This document shows, piece by piece, positions 35,513-44,075 of a stretch of 44,281 nt of DNA. The notes beneath the pieces were generated by a model. The model saw only the letters and a program-made list of their open reading frames with translations. It was not told where the DNA came from and made no database searches. Origin of the DNA: an uncultured Lachnospiraceae bacterium (GTDB lineage Bacteria > Bacillota > Clostridia > Lachnospirales > Lachnospiraceae); contig CALWBQ010000014.1 in the NCBI GenBank assembly GCA_944376125.1, positions 1 through 44,281 of the forward strand, written 5' to 3'. Made by a program: the position numbers and the translations under genes. Within the stretch, counting starts at the first letter, position 1. Each line of letters opens with the position of its first letter.

Positions 35513-35731
35513 TCAAGTCTGCCATTGCAGCATCTTTTTTGCCTGCTCTTCGTCAAAAAACACACTGCTTCCAACAGCCGTCTCAGAAAACACGCACAAG
35601 CCTTCGCAGGCCCCTATGGTATCGATAGAAAAATGAGTTCCATCTTGCCCGCTGTGCACTTCTGTAACCGTACCAGAATGGATCACCCCATTCTCCACAT
35701 AATACGCCGTCATTCCATCTTTTATCAACAT
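35513..35731 (-). CDS. Small protein of unknown function
   Basis: A 72-residue protein beginning MLIKDGMTAYYVENG, with a beta-rich SH3-like pattern (VENGVIHSGTVTEVHS) and an acidic C-terminus ending EEQAKKMLQWQT. No family is recognised. AAGGAG lies 5 bp upstream of the chosen ATG at 35731; an ATG at 35734 and a TTG at 35728 are alternatives. It follows the flavodiiron protein gene across a hairpin and precedes the HAD gene by 43 bp. Confidence 0.6.
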   Translation of the reverse strand: MLIKDGMTAYYVENGVIHSGTVTEVHSGQDGTHFSIDTIGACEGLCVFSETAVGSSVFFDEEQAKKMLQWQT

Positions 35732-35775
35732 CATTCTCCTTTTCCAGACTGCCATCTCTCTTTCTCTTGGCCTGC

Positions 35776-35803
35776 ATGGCCCGGAGAGCAATCTCCGGGC
35801 CAT
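35776..35803 (-). terminator. Perfect 12-bp hairpin after the flavodiiron protein gene
   Basis: ATGGCCCGGAGA (35776-35787) pairs perfectly with TCTCCGGGCCAT (35792-35803) around a four-base loop. No T-run follows, so it may be a Rho-assisted or partial terminator, or an RNA-stabilising element, between the flavodiiron protein and the small gene. Confidence 0.5.
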
Positions 35804-35825
35804 ACCTGCAGCCGCGTCCTGCCGC

Positions 35826-38336
35826 CTACTGAATTTGTTCTGTCACCTCTGCCATCTTAGAGACATCCCCGATCAGAATGGCTCCTTTTAACTGCTTATT
35901 GACATAATAATACTTCTCATACTGCATTTTTGCCTCGTCACAGATCTCTACGGTTCGATAGTGCAGATCAGACTTCTTCCCATTGTCCCCGATCGCATAG
36001 AGAGCGGTGTTCATACCGTGGAAGGACAGCCCCGCAGACGGTGCCTGATAGATGGAGAAATCCCCGGCGGCATTTGCCCCGGCCGTCTTCCCCTGCTCAG
36101 AGGCTTCCGGCCATATGGCGTAATTCACGCCGCCGCACTGGGCGCAGTCTCCGCAGGCGTAGATTCCCTCGATATTGGTCTCCATCCGCTCATTCACAAC
36201 GACAGCCCGATCCACCTCAAGGCCCATTTCCTTTGCCAGACCAGTATTGGCCCTGACACCCGCAGAAACGATAACCATATCTGCCTCGACTGCCTGGCCG
36301 TCGGCCAGAAGAATTCCTGTCACCTTCCCATTCTCGCCAGTAATCTCCGTAATCTGAGCGCCTGTATAGATAGAAATCCCCTCAGATGCAGCAATCTTCT
36401 TTAACATTTCCCCCGCTGCCAGATCGATCTGGCGTCCCATCAGCATAGGAGCAACCTCCAGAACCGTCACCTCGCAGCCCGCCTTCTTAAACTCCCAAGC
36501 TGCCTCCAGTCCCAGAACGCCGCCGCCGATCACGGCCACCTTTTTCGTCTCAGGCAGCAGTCTGTTTATCTTCTCAATGTCGGAAATCCGCCGGATGGCA
36601 ATCACCGCCTCCTGATCCGCCCCCTTGATAGGAGGAATAAAGCACTCGGATCCAAGGGCATATATCAGCTTCGTATATTTCAGCCTGCTGCCGTCTTCCA
36701 GACAAACCTCCTTCTTTTCTGTGTCCACAGAGACTGCTCTGTTCCCCAGCATCCTGAAAATCCGTTTCTCCTCATACCAAGATTCTGGATGGACTCCTAT
36801 CTGGCGGCCGTCCAGACCAGCCATCATAGTTTTAGTCAGCATCGGCCGGTTGTAAGTATCCCAAGGCTCATCGGAGACCATGACCACTGAAGCCGTCTGG
36901 TTTCTCTCCCGTATCGCCTCAGCGGCATTAAGCCCTGCCGCGCCATTTCCCAGAATAACAAAAAAGTCTTCGGTATCCCGCCGGAAGGAGACTTCGTCCA
37001 CTTCCACCTCCACAAAATTCTCCCGGCCCACGCCGCAGACCGGGCAGGTGTCATAAGACGCGTCAAAAATCTCGCCGCAGACCAGACATTTTACCAGCTT
37101 TCTGGCACCTTTCTTTTCCTTCTTTCTCTCATTCTCTTTGTTTTGTACCAGGCAGCCAAAATTGTAGCCATATTCGTAAGCGTCAATCAATCCCACCTTT
37201 CCGGGTTTGAACTTTACACGGAATCCATCGTCCGGCACCTTCATCTTTAATTGCTTCAGCCGCTCTATAATGTGGGGAACACCCTCGCCGCTCCACCCAT
37301 AGCTGCCAAATGCCCCGGCCAGTTTTCCGCCGTGAGTTCCGGCAAACATGGAAGTTGTCAGATCCCATATCGGCTTTAATGCCTCCCCGACAATAGTGGG
37401 TGTTCCTAACAAGAATCCATCGGCATATCCGATCTCCTCCAGGACCTCTGCCGGATCCGATTCTACCAGATCATACAGTTTAACCGCCACAGGGCCGCTG
37501 TCCTTGATTCCTTCCCCGATCTTTTCCGCCAGCTCCCCGGTATATCCGTAAGCGCTGACATACGGAATCACCACCGTCTTTTCTGTATTGGGATTTTCCT
37601 GCAGGCACCATTTCTCATAGATATCAAACATCTCCGGAATCTTTGCATCCAGAACCGGCCCATGGCCTGTACAAATCATGTCAATATCCATCTCTCTGAC
37701 CCGCTCCAGGGCCTTTCTCATATAAGGTTTGAACGGCCCGATAATACAGTCAAAATAATATTTCGTGGCCCTCATGTATCCTTCCTCATCTTCCACCCTG
37801 CTTCTCAAGATGCCGTCAAAGGCATAATGGGAGCCAAAGGAATCACAGGTTACCAGGGTTTTATCCTCCTCAATATACGTATACATAGTATCTGGCCAGT
37901 GGAGATTTGGAACCACCAGGAACCGAAAGGTCTTGTCCCCGATCTTCATCGTTTCATTGTCTTTTACCGGGATGCTGTAAAAGTCTCTGTTGACGATATT
38001 TTTTAAAAAATTGATAGCGCAGCCCGTCGCCACGATCTTCATGGAAGGATTCCACTCCAGCAGCATCTCCACACTGCCAGAATGATCCGGCTCTGTATGG
38101 TTGACGATCAGGTAGTCGATTTTATGGGGATCCGCCACAGCCTTCAATTTTTCCAGATATTCCGGAAAAAATTTTGCTTTGGCTGTCTCCAAAAGCACAG
38201 TCTTGCCGCCAGTCTTGAGGACATAGGAATTGTAGGTCGTCCCAAATTCAGTGTACATGATAATATCAAACACACGGAGATCGTGATCCAAAATTCCTGT
38301 CCAATAGAAATTGTCTTTTAACTGCAATGTGTCCAT
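35826..38336 (-). CDS. Flavodiiron protein fused to rubredoxin and NADH:rubredoxin oxidoreductase
   Basis: An 836-residue four-domain protein. Residues 1-245 form a metallo-beta-lactamase-like diiron domain with all ligands: H80-x-E82-x-D84-H85, H146, D165 and H225. Residues about 255-400 are a flavodoxin (PYVSAYGYTGELAEKI). Residues about 413-445 are a short-spacer rubredoxin with C-x2-C-x10-C-x2-C. The C-terminal part (about 460-836) is an FAD-dependent NADH:rubredoxin oxidoreductase with GNGAAG and GGGVLG motifs. The chain can carry electrons from NAD(P)H to O2 or NO without partners. Domain order matches the class F flavodiiron proteins. It starts at an ATG with GGAGG upstream and a good promoter. 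Role: O2 and/or NO detoxification in an anaerobe. Confidence 0.93.
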   Translation of the reverse strand: MDTLQLKDNFYWTGILDHDLRVFDIIMYTEFGTTYNSYVLKTGGKTVLLETAKAKFFPEYLEKLKAVADPHKIDYLIVNHTEPDHSGSVEMLLEWNPSMKIVATGCAINFLKNIVNRDFYSIPVKDNETMKIGDKTFRFLVVPNLHWPDTMYTYIEEDKTLVTCDSFGSHYAFDGILRSRVEDEEGYMRATKYYFDCIIGPFKPYMRKALERVREMDIDMICTGHGPVLDAKIPEMFDIYEKWCLQENPNTEKTVVIPYVSAYGYTGELAEKIGEGIKDSGPVAVKLYDLVESDPAEVLEEIGYADGFLLGTPTIVGEALKPIWDLTTSMFAGTHGGKLAGAFGSYGWSGEGVPHIIERLKQLKMKVPDDGFRVKFKPGKVGLIDAYEYGYNFGCLVQNKENERKKEKKGARKLVKCLVCGEIFDASYDTCPVCGVGRENFVEVEVDEVSFRRDTEDFFVILGNGAAGLNAAEAIRERNQTASVVMVSDEPWDTYNRPMLTKTMMAGLDGRQIGVHPESWYEEKRIFRMLGNRAVSVDTEKKEVCLEDGSRLKYTKLIYALGSECFIPPIKGADQEAVIAIRRISDIEKINRLLPETKKVAVIGGGVLGLEAAWEFKKAGCEVTVLEVAPMLMGRQIDLAAGEMLKKIAASEGISIYTGAQITEITGENGKVTGILLADGQAVEADMVIVSAGVRANTGLAKEMGLEVDRAVVVNERMETNIEGIYACGDCAQCGGVNYAIWPEASEQGKTAGANAAGDFSIYQAPSAGLSFHGMNTALYAIGDNGKKSDLHYRTVEICDEAKMQYEKYYYVNKQLKGAILIGDVSKMAEVTEQIQ

Positions 38337-38371
38337 AAAGCGCCTCCTTCTTCATTTTATGCTTATTTCCT

Positions 38372-38400
38372 ATTATAACGGAAAGCACAGAAAATATCTA
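38372..38400 (-). promoter_or_regulatory. Promoter of the flavodiiron protein gene
   Basis: On the minus strand TAGATA (plus 38395-38400), 17 bp and a perfect TATAAT (plus 38372-38377), starting transcription near 38365 and giving a leader of about 30 bases that contains the GGAGG site. No clear operator is recognised. Confidence 0.6.
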
Positions 38401-38493
38401 CATCAGAACTGAGAATCCCATAGCTGAGATTTGCCTCCGCAAGTGCACATTCTGCGCAATACTTTTCATAAGGGTCACCGGCTTCTATAACAT

Positions 38494-38532
38494 AAAAAGG
38501 CGCCGGCTCCAAACCAATTGGAACCAGCACCT
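38494..38532 (-). terminator. Terminator of the trehalose operon
   Basis: On the minus strand a 13-bp stem with three to four G·T pairs (plus 38520-38532 with 38498-38510) and a 9-base loop is followed by a run of T. It begins 13 bp after the stop of the hydrolase gene. Confidence 0.85.
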
Positions 38533-38545
38533 TCTCATCGGCGTT

Positions 38546-40189
38546 TTATCCCTTTTTATAGAATATTACCGCCTCATAGGGGCGAAGCACAAGATCGGAA
38601 GGATTCGGGCTGTCCTTGTAATTGGAAAGAATCGCTTTGCAGCCCTCCGGAAGCTGATAAGCTGCTCTCGTCTCTTTCCCGAAGAAATTGCAGAATACGT
38701 ACAGCTCCTCATTTCCCAGTTTTCTCTCATATGCCAGGATCTGAGCGTCTTCCTGCAGAAGAGGAATTACCGTTCCGCTCTGGATAACGGGATACTGTTT
38801 TCTCAGCGCTACCAGGCTCTTATAATACTGGAAAATAGAGTCCTCCGCGTTTCGGTCCATAGTGTTGATCTCCTTGTATCTGGAGCAAACCGGAATCCAG
38901 GGTGTTCCCTCGGTAAAACCTCCATTCTCAGAATCATTCCACTGCATAGGTGTTCTGGCATTATCCCGGGACTTTGCCTGGAGGATCTTCATCACTTCCT
39001 CCTCAGTTTTTCCCTCCTGTTTCAAAATGTTATAATAATTCAGGCTCTCAATATCACGGTACTGACTGATAGACGTAAACCCTGCATTGGTCATGCCAAT
39101 CTCTTCTCCCTGATAAATATAGGGTGTTCCTCTGAGACCGTGGATCGCTGTTGCCAGGCACTTTGCCGATTCTTTCCGGTACTCCTGGTCGTTGCCGATC
39201 CGGGTAACAATCCTGGGCTGATCGTGGTTGCACCAGAAGACTGCGTTCCAGCCGCCTCCCCTCTCCATCTCCTCCTGCCAGGTAAACAGGTAGTTCTTCA
39301 GATCATGGAAGCGGAAAGGTTCTACCGCCCACTTATTTCCAGAAGGATAATCCACCTTCAGATGGTGGAAACTGAAAATCATCGAAAGTTCTTTGCTGTC
39401 TGGGTTGGAGTAGCGAATACTGTTTTCCAGGGTAGTGGAGGACATCTCTCCTACCGTAACCACATCATCGTAACGGCCAAAGGTGTTCTCATGGAGTTCC
39501 CTTAGATACTGGTGAATCTTCGGGCCGTCAGTGTAGAAGCGATGGCCGTCGCCTTCCAGATCGTCCTCATAGACATCTGGTTTGGAGACCAGATTAACCA
39601 CATCAAACCTCAGTCCCTTAACGCCCTTGTCCAGCCAAAAATTAACAGCCTTATACAGATCCTGACGCATCTCCGGATTTTCCCAATTCAAATCCGCCTG
39701 GGTGACATGGAACAAATGCAGATAATACTCATCCGTTTCCGGCAGATAGCTCCAGGCATTGCCTCCAAATTTAGACACCCAGTTGGTAGGCGGCAGCCCG
39801 TTCTTTCCCTTTTTGAAAATGTAATAATTCCTGTATTTCGGATCGCCTTTTAATGCCTTCTGAAACCACTCGTGTTTTGTGGAAGTGTGATTTAACACCA
39901 TGTCCAGCATCAGATACATTCCGCGTTTTCTCGCTTCTTCCACCAGCTCTTCAAAATCGGCCATGGTTCCATAGCGGGGATCAATGCTCTCATAATCTGC
40001 TATGTCATACCCGTTGTCATTCTGAGGAGAGTTGAAAAAGGGAGTCAGCCACAGGTAATCTACACCCAGCTCCTTTAAATAATCCAAATGTTCGATCACG
40101 CCCCTCAGATCTCCGAATCCGTCCCCATTGGTATCCTGAAAAGACTTGGGATAAATCTGATATACTACTTTCTCGCCTAAATTCACCAT
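38546..40189 (-). CDS. treA: Trehalose-6-phosphate hydrolase (GH13, oligo-1,6-glucosidase fold)
   Basis: A 547-residue alpha-amylase-family enzyme. GH13 conserved regions are DMVLNHTS, GLRFDVVN (nucleophile Asp), a GEMSS acid/base Glu and WCNHDQPR. Length and N-terminus (MVNLGEKVVYQIYPKSFQD) fit phospho-trehalase/oligo-1,6-glucosidase. The neighbouring trehalose-type EIIBC and GntR/TreR regulator make cleavage of trehalose 6-phosphate to glucose and glucose 6-phosphate the best call. It begins 36 bp after the EIIBC gene and ends at a strong terminator. Confidence 0.88.
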   Translation of the reverse strand: MVNLGEKVVYQIYPKSFQDTNGDGFGDLRGVIEHLDYLKELGVDYLWLTPFFNSPQNDNGYDIADYESIDPRYGTMADFEELVEEARKRGMYLMLDMVLNHTSTKHEWFQKALKGDPKYRNYYIFKKGKNGLPPTNWVSKFGGNAWSYLPETDEYYLHLFHVTQADLNWENPEMRQDLYKAVNFWLDKGVKGLRFDVVNLVSKPDVYEDDLEGDGHRFYTDGPKIHQYLRELHENTFGRYDDVVTVGEMSSTTLENSIRYSNPDSKELSMIFSFHHLKVDYPSGNKWAVEPFRFHDLKNYLFTWQEEMERGGGWNAVFWCNHDQPRIVTRIGNDQEYRKESAKCLATAIHGLRGTPYIYQGEEIGMTNAGFTSISQYRDIESLNYYNILKQEGKTEEEVMKILQAKSRDNARTPMQWNDSENGGFTEGTPWIPVCSRYKEINTMDRNAEDSIFQYYKSLVALRKQYPVIQSGTVIPLLQEDAQILAYERKLGNEELYVFCNFFGKETRAAYQLPEGCKAILSNYKDSPNPSDLVLRPYEAVIFYKKG

Positions 40190-40225
40190 ATGATTGCCTC
40201 GCTTTCTATCGATTGTCTCACAATT

Positions 40226-41659
40226 TTAGTCTACTTTGCGGCTGTTCAGCTTTGTCTTCGACAAAACAAAGGTAAACAGGAATGTCAGAACAATATCCAG
40301 CGCCATCACGCCAATAAAGGGAAGCATGTATTCGCCTCTCATGGACAGGAACGCAGGAAGGCCGCCGACTCCGACGCTGTTGGCAATAATGCCGATGAGT
40401 CTGGAAATCATGCTGGAAACACCGCTGGCGAGCATCGCTGCGATAAATGGATACAGATACTTCAGATTGACACCGAACATTGCCGGCTCCGTAACTCCCA
40501 AGTAACCGGAAATAAATGCCGGAACTCCTACCTCTTTTGCCTTTGCGCTCTTATGATTCAGCACTACAAATGCTGCTACTGCAGATGCCTGGGCAACATT
40601 ATTTAATGCAACCACCGGGAAGGTGTAAATTCCGCCCAGTACCTCAACAGACTGGAGATCAATGGGGAGCATGGAATGATGGAGACCCGTAATAACCATC
40701 AGCGGGTAGACCAGACCATAAATGCCGCTGACAATCCAACTAAAGGAAGAGTTAAATCCCACCTGAATCACATTTGCCAGGCCATCGCCAATCATCCGGC
40801 CGAAAGGCCCGATCACCGTGTGAGCCAGCAGCACAGAGGGAACCAGAGAGAAAAAAGGTACAATGATCATAGAGATCATTTCAGGCACACGCTTCTTCAG
40901 GAACTTATAAATCAATGAGAATACGATACCGACCAGAATTGCCGGAATCACCTGGGACTGGTAGCCGACCATGTTGATCTGGAAAGCGCCAAAATCCCAC
41001 ACTTTGATTTCTCCGCCTGTCGCCATAGCAGATACGAAATCGCTGGCTGACATTAGCTGAGGAGAAACCAGGGTCAAGCCCAGGACAATGCCCAGCGTCT
41101 GGTCTGCATTCATCTTTTTGCAGACAGACCAGGTGATGGTAACCGGCAGGAAAGTAAAGATTGCCTCACCGATCAGCCACAGAAAATTGTAGACGCCATT
41201 CCAGAAGGGATAGACTTCTGTGATCTTCTGAGTACCGCCGTTTAAAAGCGCCATGTCCCCAATCACATTCCGGAAGCCCAGAATCAGACCGCCTACGATA
41301 ATGGCCGGAATAATCGGAGCAAAAACCTCTGACAGATTGGCCAGAAGCCTCTGAAGCAGATTCATGTTTGTCTTCGCTTCCGACTTAGTCTCCTCCTTGG
41401 AAGCTCCCTCCATGCCGGCTGCCTGGCAGAAATCATCGTAAAAAATGGAAACCTTATTGCCGATAATAATCTGAAACTGGCCCCCCTGAGTAAAGCTGCC
41501 TTTCACACAGGGCAGCGCCTCAATCTTTTTTACATCGGCTTTAGACTGATCCGCAAGTACAAATCGCATTCTGGTCGCACAGTGAGTAAAAGACACGATG
41601 TTCTCTTTGCCGCCAATCAGCTCTAACATCTCTTTTGCGTCATTCTTAAACTCTGACAT
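40226..41659 (-). CDS. treP: Trehalose-type PTS EIIBC component
   Basis: A 477-residue membrane protein. The N-terminal EIIB domain has the phosphocysteine in NIVSFTHCATRMRFVL (C27). The EIIC domain, about 105-477, has ten or so hydrophobic segments and family motifs GLHHSMLPIDL and FISGYLGVTEPAMFGVN. No EIIA domain is fused, so the phosphate must come from a free glucose-type EIIA encoded elsewhere. It imports trehalose as trehalose 6-phosphate. First gene of the tre operon behind a repressor-controlled promoter. Confidence 0.9.
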   Translation of the reverse strand: MSEFKNDAKEMLELIGGKENIVSFTHCATRMRFVLADQSKADVKKIEALPCVKGSFTQGGQFQIIIGNKVSIFYDDFCQAAGMEGASKEETKSEAKTNMNLLQRLLANLSEVFAPIIPAIIVGGLILGFRNVIGDMALLNGGTQKITEVYPFWNGVYNFLWLIGEAIFTFLPVTITWSVCKKMNADQTLGIVLGLTLVSPQLMSASDFVSAMATGGEIKVWDFGAFQINMVGYQSQVIPAILVGIVFSLIYKFLKKRVPEMISMIIVPFFSLVPSVLLAHTVIGPFGRMIGDGLANVIQVGFNSSFSWIVSGIYGLVYPLMVITGLHHSMLPIDLQSVEVLGGIYTFPVVALNNVAQASAVAAFVVLNHKSAKAKEVGVPAFISGYLGVTEPAMFGVNLKYLYPFIAAMLASGVSSMISRLIGIIANSVGVGGLPAFLSMRGEYMLPFIGVMALDIVLTFLFTFVLSKTKLNSRKVD

Positions 41660-41691
41660 GTTTCTTTCCCCCTATGATGGTAATAATCCGA

Positions 41692-41765
41692 ATCATGTAC
41701 GTACACTTCTTGCATATATTTGTATCATATACGTATTTCTTTGTCAATACCAATCATGTGTATAT
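41692..41765 (-). promoter_or_regulatory. tre operon promoter with repeated TreR-like operator sites
   Basis: On the minus strand TTGACA (plus 41742-41747), 17 bp and TACAAA (plus 41719-41724) form the promoter. Three copies of ATCAT followed by an RTRYRTAY core lie at 41692-41704, 41724-41736 and 41753-41765. The first two have perfect palindromic cores (GTACGTAC, ATACGTAT) with centres exactly 32 bp, about three helical turns, apart. The middle copy fills the spacer between -35 and -10. Another ATACGTAT lies at 41928-41935. Binding by the TreR-type GntR protein is inferred. Confidence 0.65.
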
Positions 41766-41769
41766 TTTT

Positions 41770-42100
41770 CACAAAAATATCTATATTTTTTTGTAAATTA
41801 ACACAGATAGTTTTTTTATTTATTTTATCCCAGATTTTATGCTGTTTATATTTTCAGTTTTTACCCGCAATATACAGGATAATATTGTATAGTTTTTCCT
41901 TTTTCAGCTTCTATTCTTATATAGTTATACGTATATGTTTTCTCGGGCCAGACTCCACTGTTTCTGCAGGGTATTTGTCATTCTTTATCCGCAGCTGTCA
42001 GGGATCCGCGATAGTTCCTGTACATTCCAGTTTTCTCTGCGGCAAAGCGCCAGGAAATGTGTGCCAAAAACCATCCCAAAACTTATAAAAAGGAGAACGA
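41770..42100. other. AT-rich intergenic stretch, no gene seen
   Basis: Between the tre promoter and the treR terminator no reading frame with a ribosome binding site or recognisable domain is visible. It contains an imperfect palindrome at 41771-41794 and a TATACGTATA site at 41927-41936 that resembles the tre operators and lies about 199 bp (19 helical turns) from the operator in the promoter spacer. Confidence 0.5.
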
Positions 42101-42103
42101 CAT

Positions 42104-42137
42104 AAAAATGAGCCATGAAGCTGCTGCCCCATGGCTC
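42104..42137 (-). terminator. Terminator after the TreR gene
   Basis: GAGCCATG (42110-42117) pairs with CATGGCTC (42130-42137); on the minus strand the stem is followed by ATTTTTA. It lies within 10 bp of the stop codon. Confidence 0.7.
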
Positions 42138-42141
42138 CCCT

Positions 42142-42861
42142 CTATAATTTTCTTTTAGCCAGATCTACAAATCGGAATTTATCCGGCCTATGCCGCGACT
42201 CTGTAAACTGGAACAGTTCGTTGGACGCCAAATACGTATAGCTTTTCACCACCACTACCATATCGTAGGGAGCCATATCTAAAAATTTTCGGTCCTCTTC
42301 CGTAGCCATCTGAACTGTGATCTCTTTCGCTGCATAACCAATCTTTAGTTGAAGATCCTTCTCCAGGTACTCATATACAGACTTCCGGCAGACCGACAGC
42401 GGCAGATTCGGCACCACACTCCTCTTGAAATAGTCTTTGTCCAGGATGATCCTCTCGCCGTCCACGCTTCGAATCCGTATCAGCTCAAACACTTCTCCAT
42501 CCATATCCCTGCCAAACAGCTCCCGGATCTGCTTTTCATCTGTTACAATCCCCAGATTTTCCACTTCTGTCTCCGCTCCCATTCCCATCATCTGGTTCAG
42601 CTCCTGGAAGCTGGTGATTTCAGAAATCGGAAAATTGTACTGTCCCCGCGGAAGCACCACGGCTGCCTTTCCCCGGGCTTTCTGGATATACCCATTGTAC
42701 TCCAAAAGATTCAGTGCTTTTCTCACGGTATCTCTGGAAGCCCCATATATCTCCATAATCTTCCCTTCCGCAGGAAGTTTTTCCCCTTCCTTCAGGACAT
42801 TCTTTTCAATATCCTCCTGAAAACTCCGGAATATCTTCCTATATTTGCTCTCATTTCCCAT
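42142..42861 (-). CDS. treR: GntR-family trehalose operon repressor (TreR type)
   Basis: A 239-residue regulator of the HutC subfamily. The winged-helix domain (about 1-70) contains LPAEGKIMEIYGASRDTVRK and the UTRA effector domain spans about 85-235. TreR proteins bind trehalose 6-phosphate and release their operators upstream of the tre operon. It lies directly upstream of the EIIBC and hydrolase genes in the same direction, but is separated from them by its own terminator and by the tre promoter. ATG at 42861. Confidence 0.87.
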   Translation of the reverse strand: MGNESKYRKIFRSFQEDIEKNVLKEGEKLPAEGKIMEIYGASRDTVRKALNLLEYNGYIQKARGKAAVVLPRGQYNFPISEITSFQELNQMMGMGAETEVENLGIVTDEKQIRELFGRDMDGEVFELIRIRSVDGERIILDKDYFKRSVVPNLPLSVCRKSVYEYLEKDLQLKIGYAAKEITVQMATEEDRKFLDMAPYDMVVVVKSYTYLASNELFQFTESRHRPDKFRFVDLAKRKL

Positions 42862-42971
42862 ATCTCTGCCTCTTTTTCAATGTCTTGCTGTCTCCGCAAC
42901 TTAGAAGTCCGGATATCTTTCACTCTGTACGTCTTTGTTTTACTATATCACACTTCTCAAAAAAAGGCCAG

Positions 42972-43005
42972 AAAAAGGGGCATATGGCTCTTCCCCATAT
43001 GCCCC
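42972..43005 (-). terminator. Terminator after the Hsp20 gene
   Basis: A perfect 11-bp stem, GGGGCATATGG (42977-42987) with CCATATGCCCC (42995-43005), is followed on the minus strand by TTTTT. It starts 16 bp after the Hsp20 stop. Confidence 0.88.
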
Positions 43006-43020
43006 TGTCCGTCTGACAGA

Positions 43021-43476
43021 TTACTCAATGGTGATATACTTCTTCTGCTCTGCTGCGGGTCTTGCTTCCTTCTTTGGGATAAACAGCTTCAGGATTCCGT
43101 GCTTAAATTCGCCCTTGATATCCTCTCTCTTTACCTCTTCTCCTACATAGAAGGTTCTCTCACAAGCCCCTGCGTAGCGCTCGCGCCGAATATAGCGGCC
43201 TTTTTCTCCGCCTTCCTCGTCCAGGCCTTTCTCCGCGCTGACAGTCAAATAACCGTCCTCCAGTGATACCTGGATCTCCTCTTTCTTAAAGCCCGGCAGA
43301 TCCATCTCCAACTCAAAGCCGTTATCGAATTCCTTGATATCCGTCTTCATCAAATTTTTTCCTCTCTTGCCGTACAGCTTCTTCTCAGCTTTTCTCTCAT
43401 CTCTATCATCATAAAATGGAAAATCTCTCATAAACTCATCAAACAGATCATCTGCAAAAATACTCGGCATTAACAT
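43021..43476 (-). CDS. Hsp20/alpha-crystallin small heat shock protein
   Basis: A 151-residue ATP-independent chaperone. The alpha-crystallin domain (about 45-140) shows FELEMDLPGFKKEEIQVSLE, an AEKG loop, RRERYAGACERTFYVGE and the conserved GILKLFIPK motif. The N-terminus (MLMPSIFADDLFDEFMRDF) is the flexible oligomerisation part. It holds unfolding proteins in soluble form during heat or oxidative stress. ATG at 43476 with AAGGAG upstream. A CIRCE-type operator overlaps its promoter. It stands alone between two terminators and next to an integrase remnant. Confidence 0.92.
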   Translation of the reverse strand: MLMPSIFADDLFDEFMRDFPFYDDRDERKAEKKLYGKRGKNLMKTDIKEFDNGFELEMDLPGFKKEEIQVSLEDGYLTVSAEKGLDEEGGEKGRYIRRERYAGACERTFYVGEEVKREDIKGEFKHGILKLFIPKKEARPAAEQKKYITIE

Positions 43477-43565
43477 AAATCATCTCTCCTTTTTCTGAAG
43501 GTTTTCTCCGTTTCCGTCAACTTTTATTGTAAAACCTTCTGTACTGCTTTATTTGTTCTAGGTGT

Positions 43566-43608
43566 AATATAGCACTTATTGTTAGCACTGTCAATAGGTG
43601 AGTGCTAA
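43566..43608 (-). promoter_or_regulatory. Hsp20 promoter with CIRCE operator (HrcA)
   Basis: TTAGCACTG-N9-GAGTGCTAA at 43582-43608 matches the CIRCE consensus (TTAGCACTC-N9-GAGTGCTAA) in 17 of 18 positions. On the minus strand TTGACA (plus 43589-43594), 17 bp and TATATT (plus 43566-43571) make a near-consensus promoter whose -35 lies inside the operator. An extra half site, TAGCACTT, is at 43570-43577. HrcA repression relieved by heat is expected; hrcA is not in the window. Confidence 0.88.
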
Positions 43609-43736
43609 TTCTTTTGTGAAAAAATTGTGAAGTCCCGATTTTCCTTGTTTTTACGGGCTTCACGCCGGTTTTTCTTTTTTGTAATTCCCTTGTTTTTGGG
43701 TCTACTACACCACATTTACACCATTTGCGAACTCCT

Positions 43737-44075
43737 TTATACCACCTGAACAGTGTCCATTTTGGCAATCTCATTTTCAATCCTTGCCCGTTCTGTGATA
43801 TGGTTGTAGACTTCCATCGTCACGCCGATGTTGGCGTGTCCCATGATATACTGCACTACTTTCATATCAAGTCCTTGTTCCGCCATTCTGGTACATCCGG
43901 TATACCGCAGGGTATGAGCAGAAATCGAAGGCATACATTCCGCTTCCCTTTTTTCTTTTTTAGCCTGTTCCGTCTCCTGTTTATTGTAAGCAGCCACGAT
44001 ATTATAAAGGACATTGTTGACGGCGCTCGGCATAAGCGGCCTGCCGGGTGGTAACAAACTGCTTCTCGGCTTCAA
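43737..44075 (-). pseudogene. C-terminal remnant of a Tn916-type tyrosine integrase
   Basis: About 112 residues of open frame, of which the last 95 match the catalytic end of Tn916/ICE-type integrases: the H-x-x-R motif in SAHTLRYTG, GHANIG and the nucleophile tyrosine in TMEVYNHI. A complete enzyme has about 390-400 residues, so the DNA-binding domains and the first catalytic arginine are missing from this frame. No proper start is present (a TTG without a ribosome binding site). Upstream bases to the window edge show stop codons in all useful frames. This marks the edge of a decayed, or rearranged, integrative element. Confidence 0.75.

Noticed and set aside
41720..42088. 122-residue plus-strand frame in the tre intergenic region
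   Set aside because: It covers the tre promoter and operators and is a low-complexity hydrophobic translation of AT-rich DNA.
43517..43780. 87-residue minus-strand reading frame over the CIRCE region
   Set aside because: It covers the hsp20 promoter and CIRCE operator, is very basic and matches no family; it is a chance frame overlapping the end of the integrase remnant.
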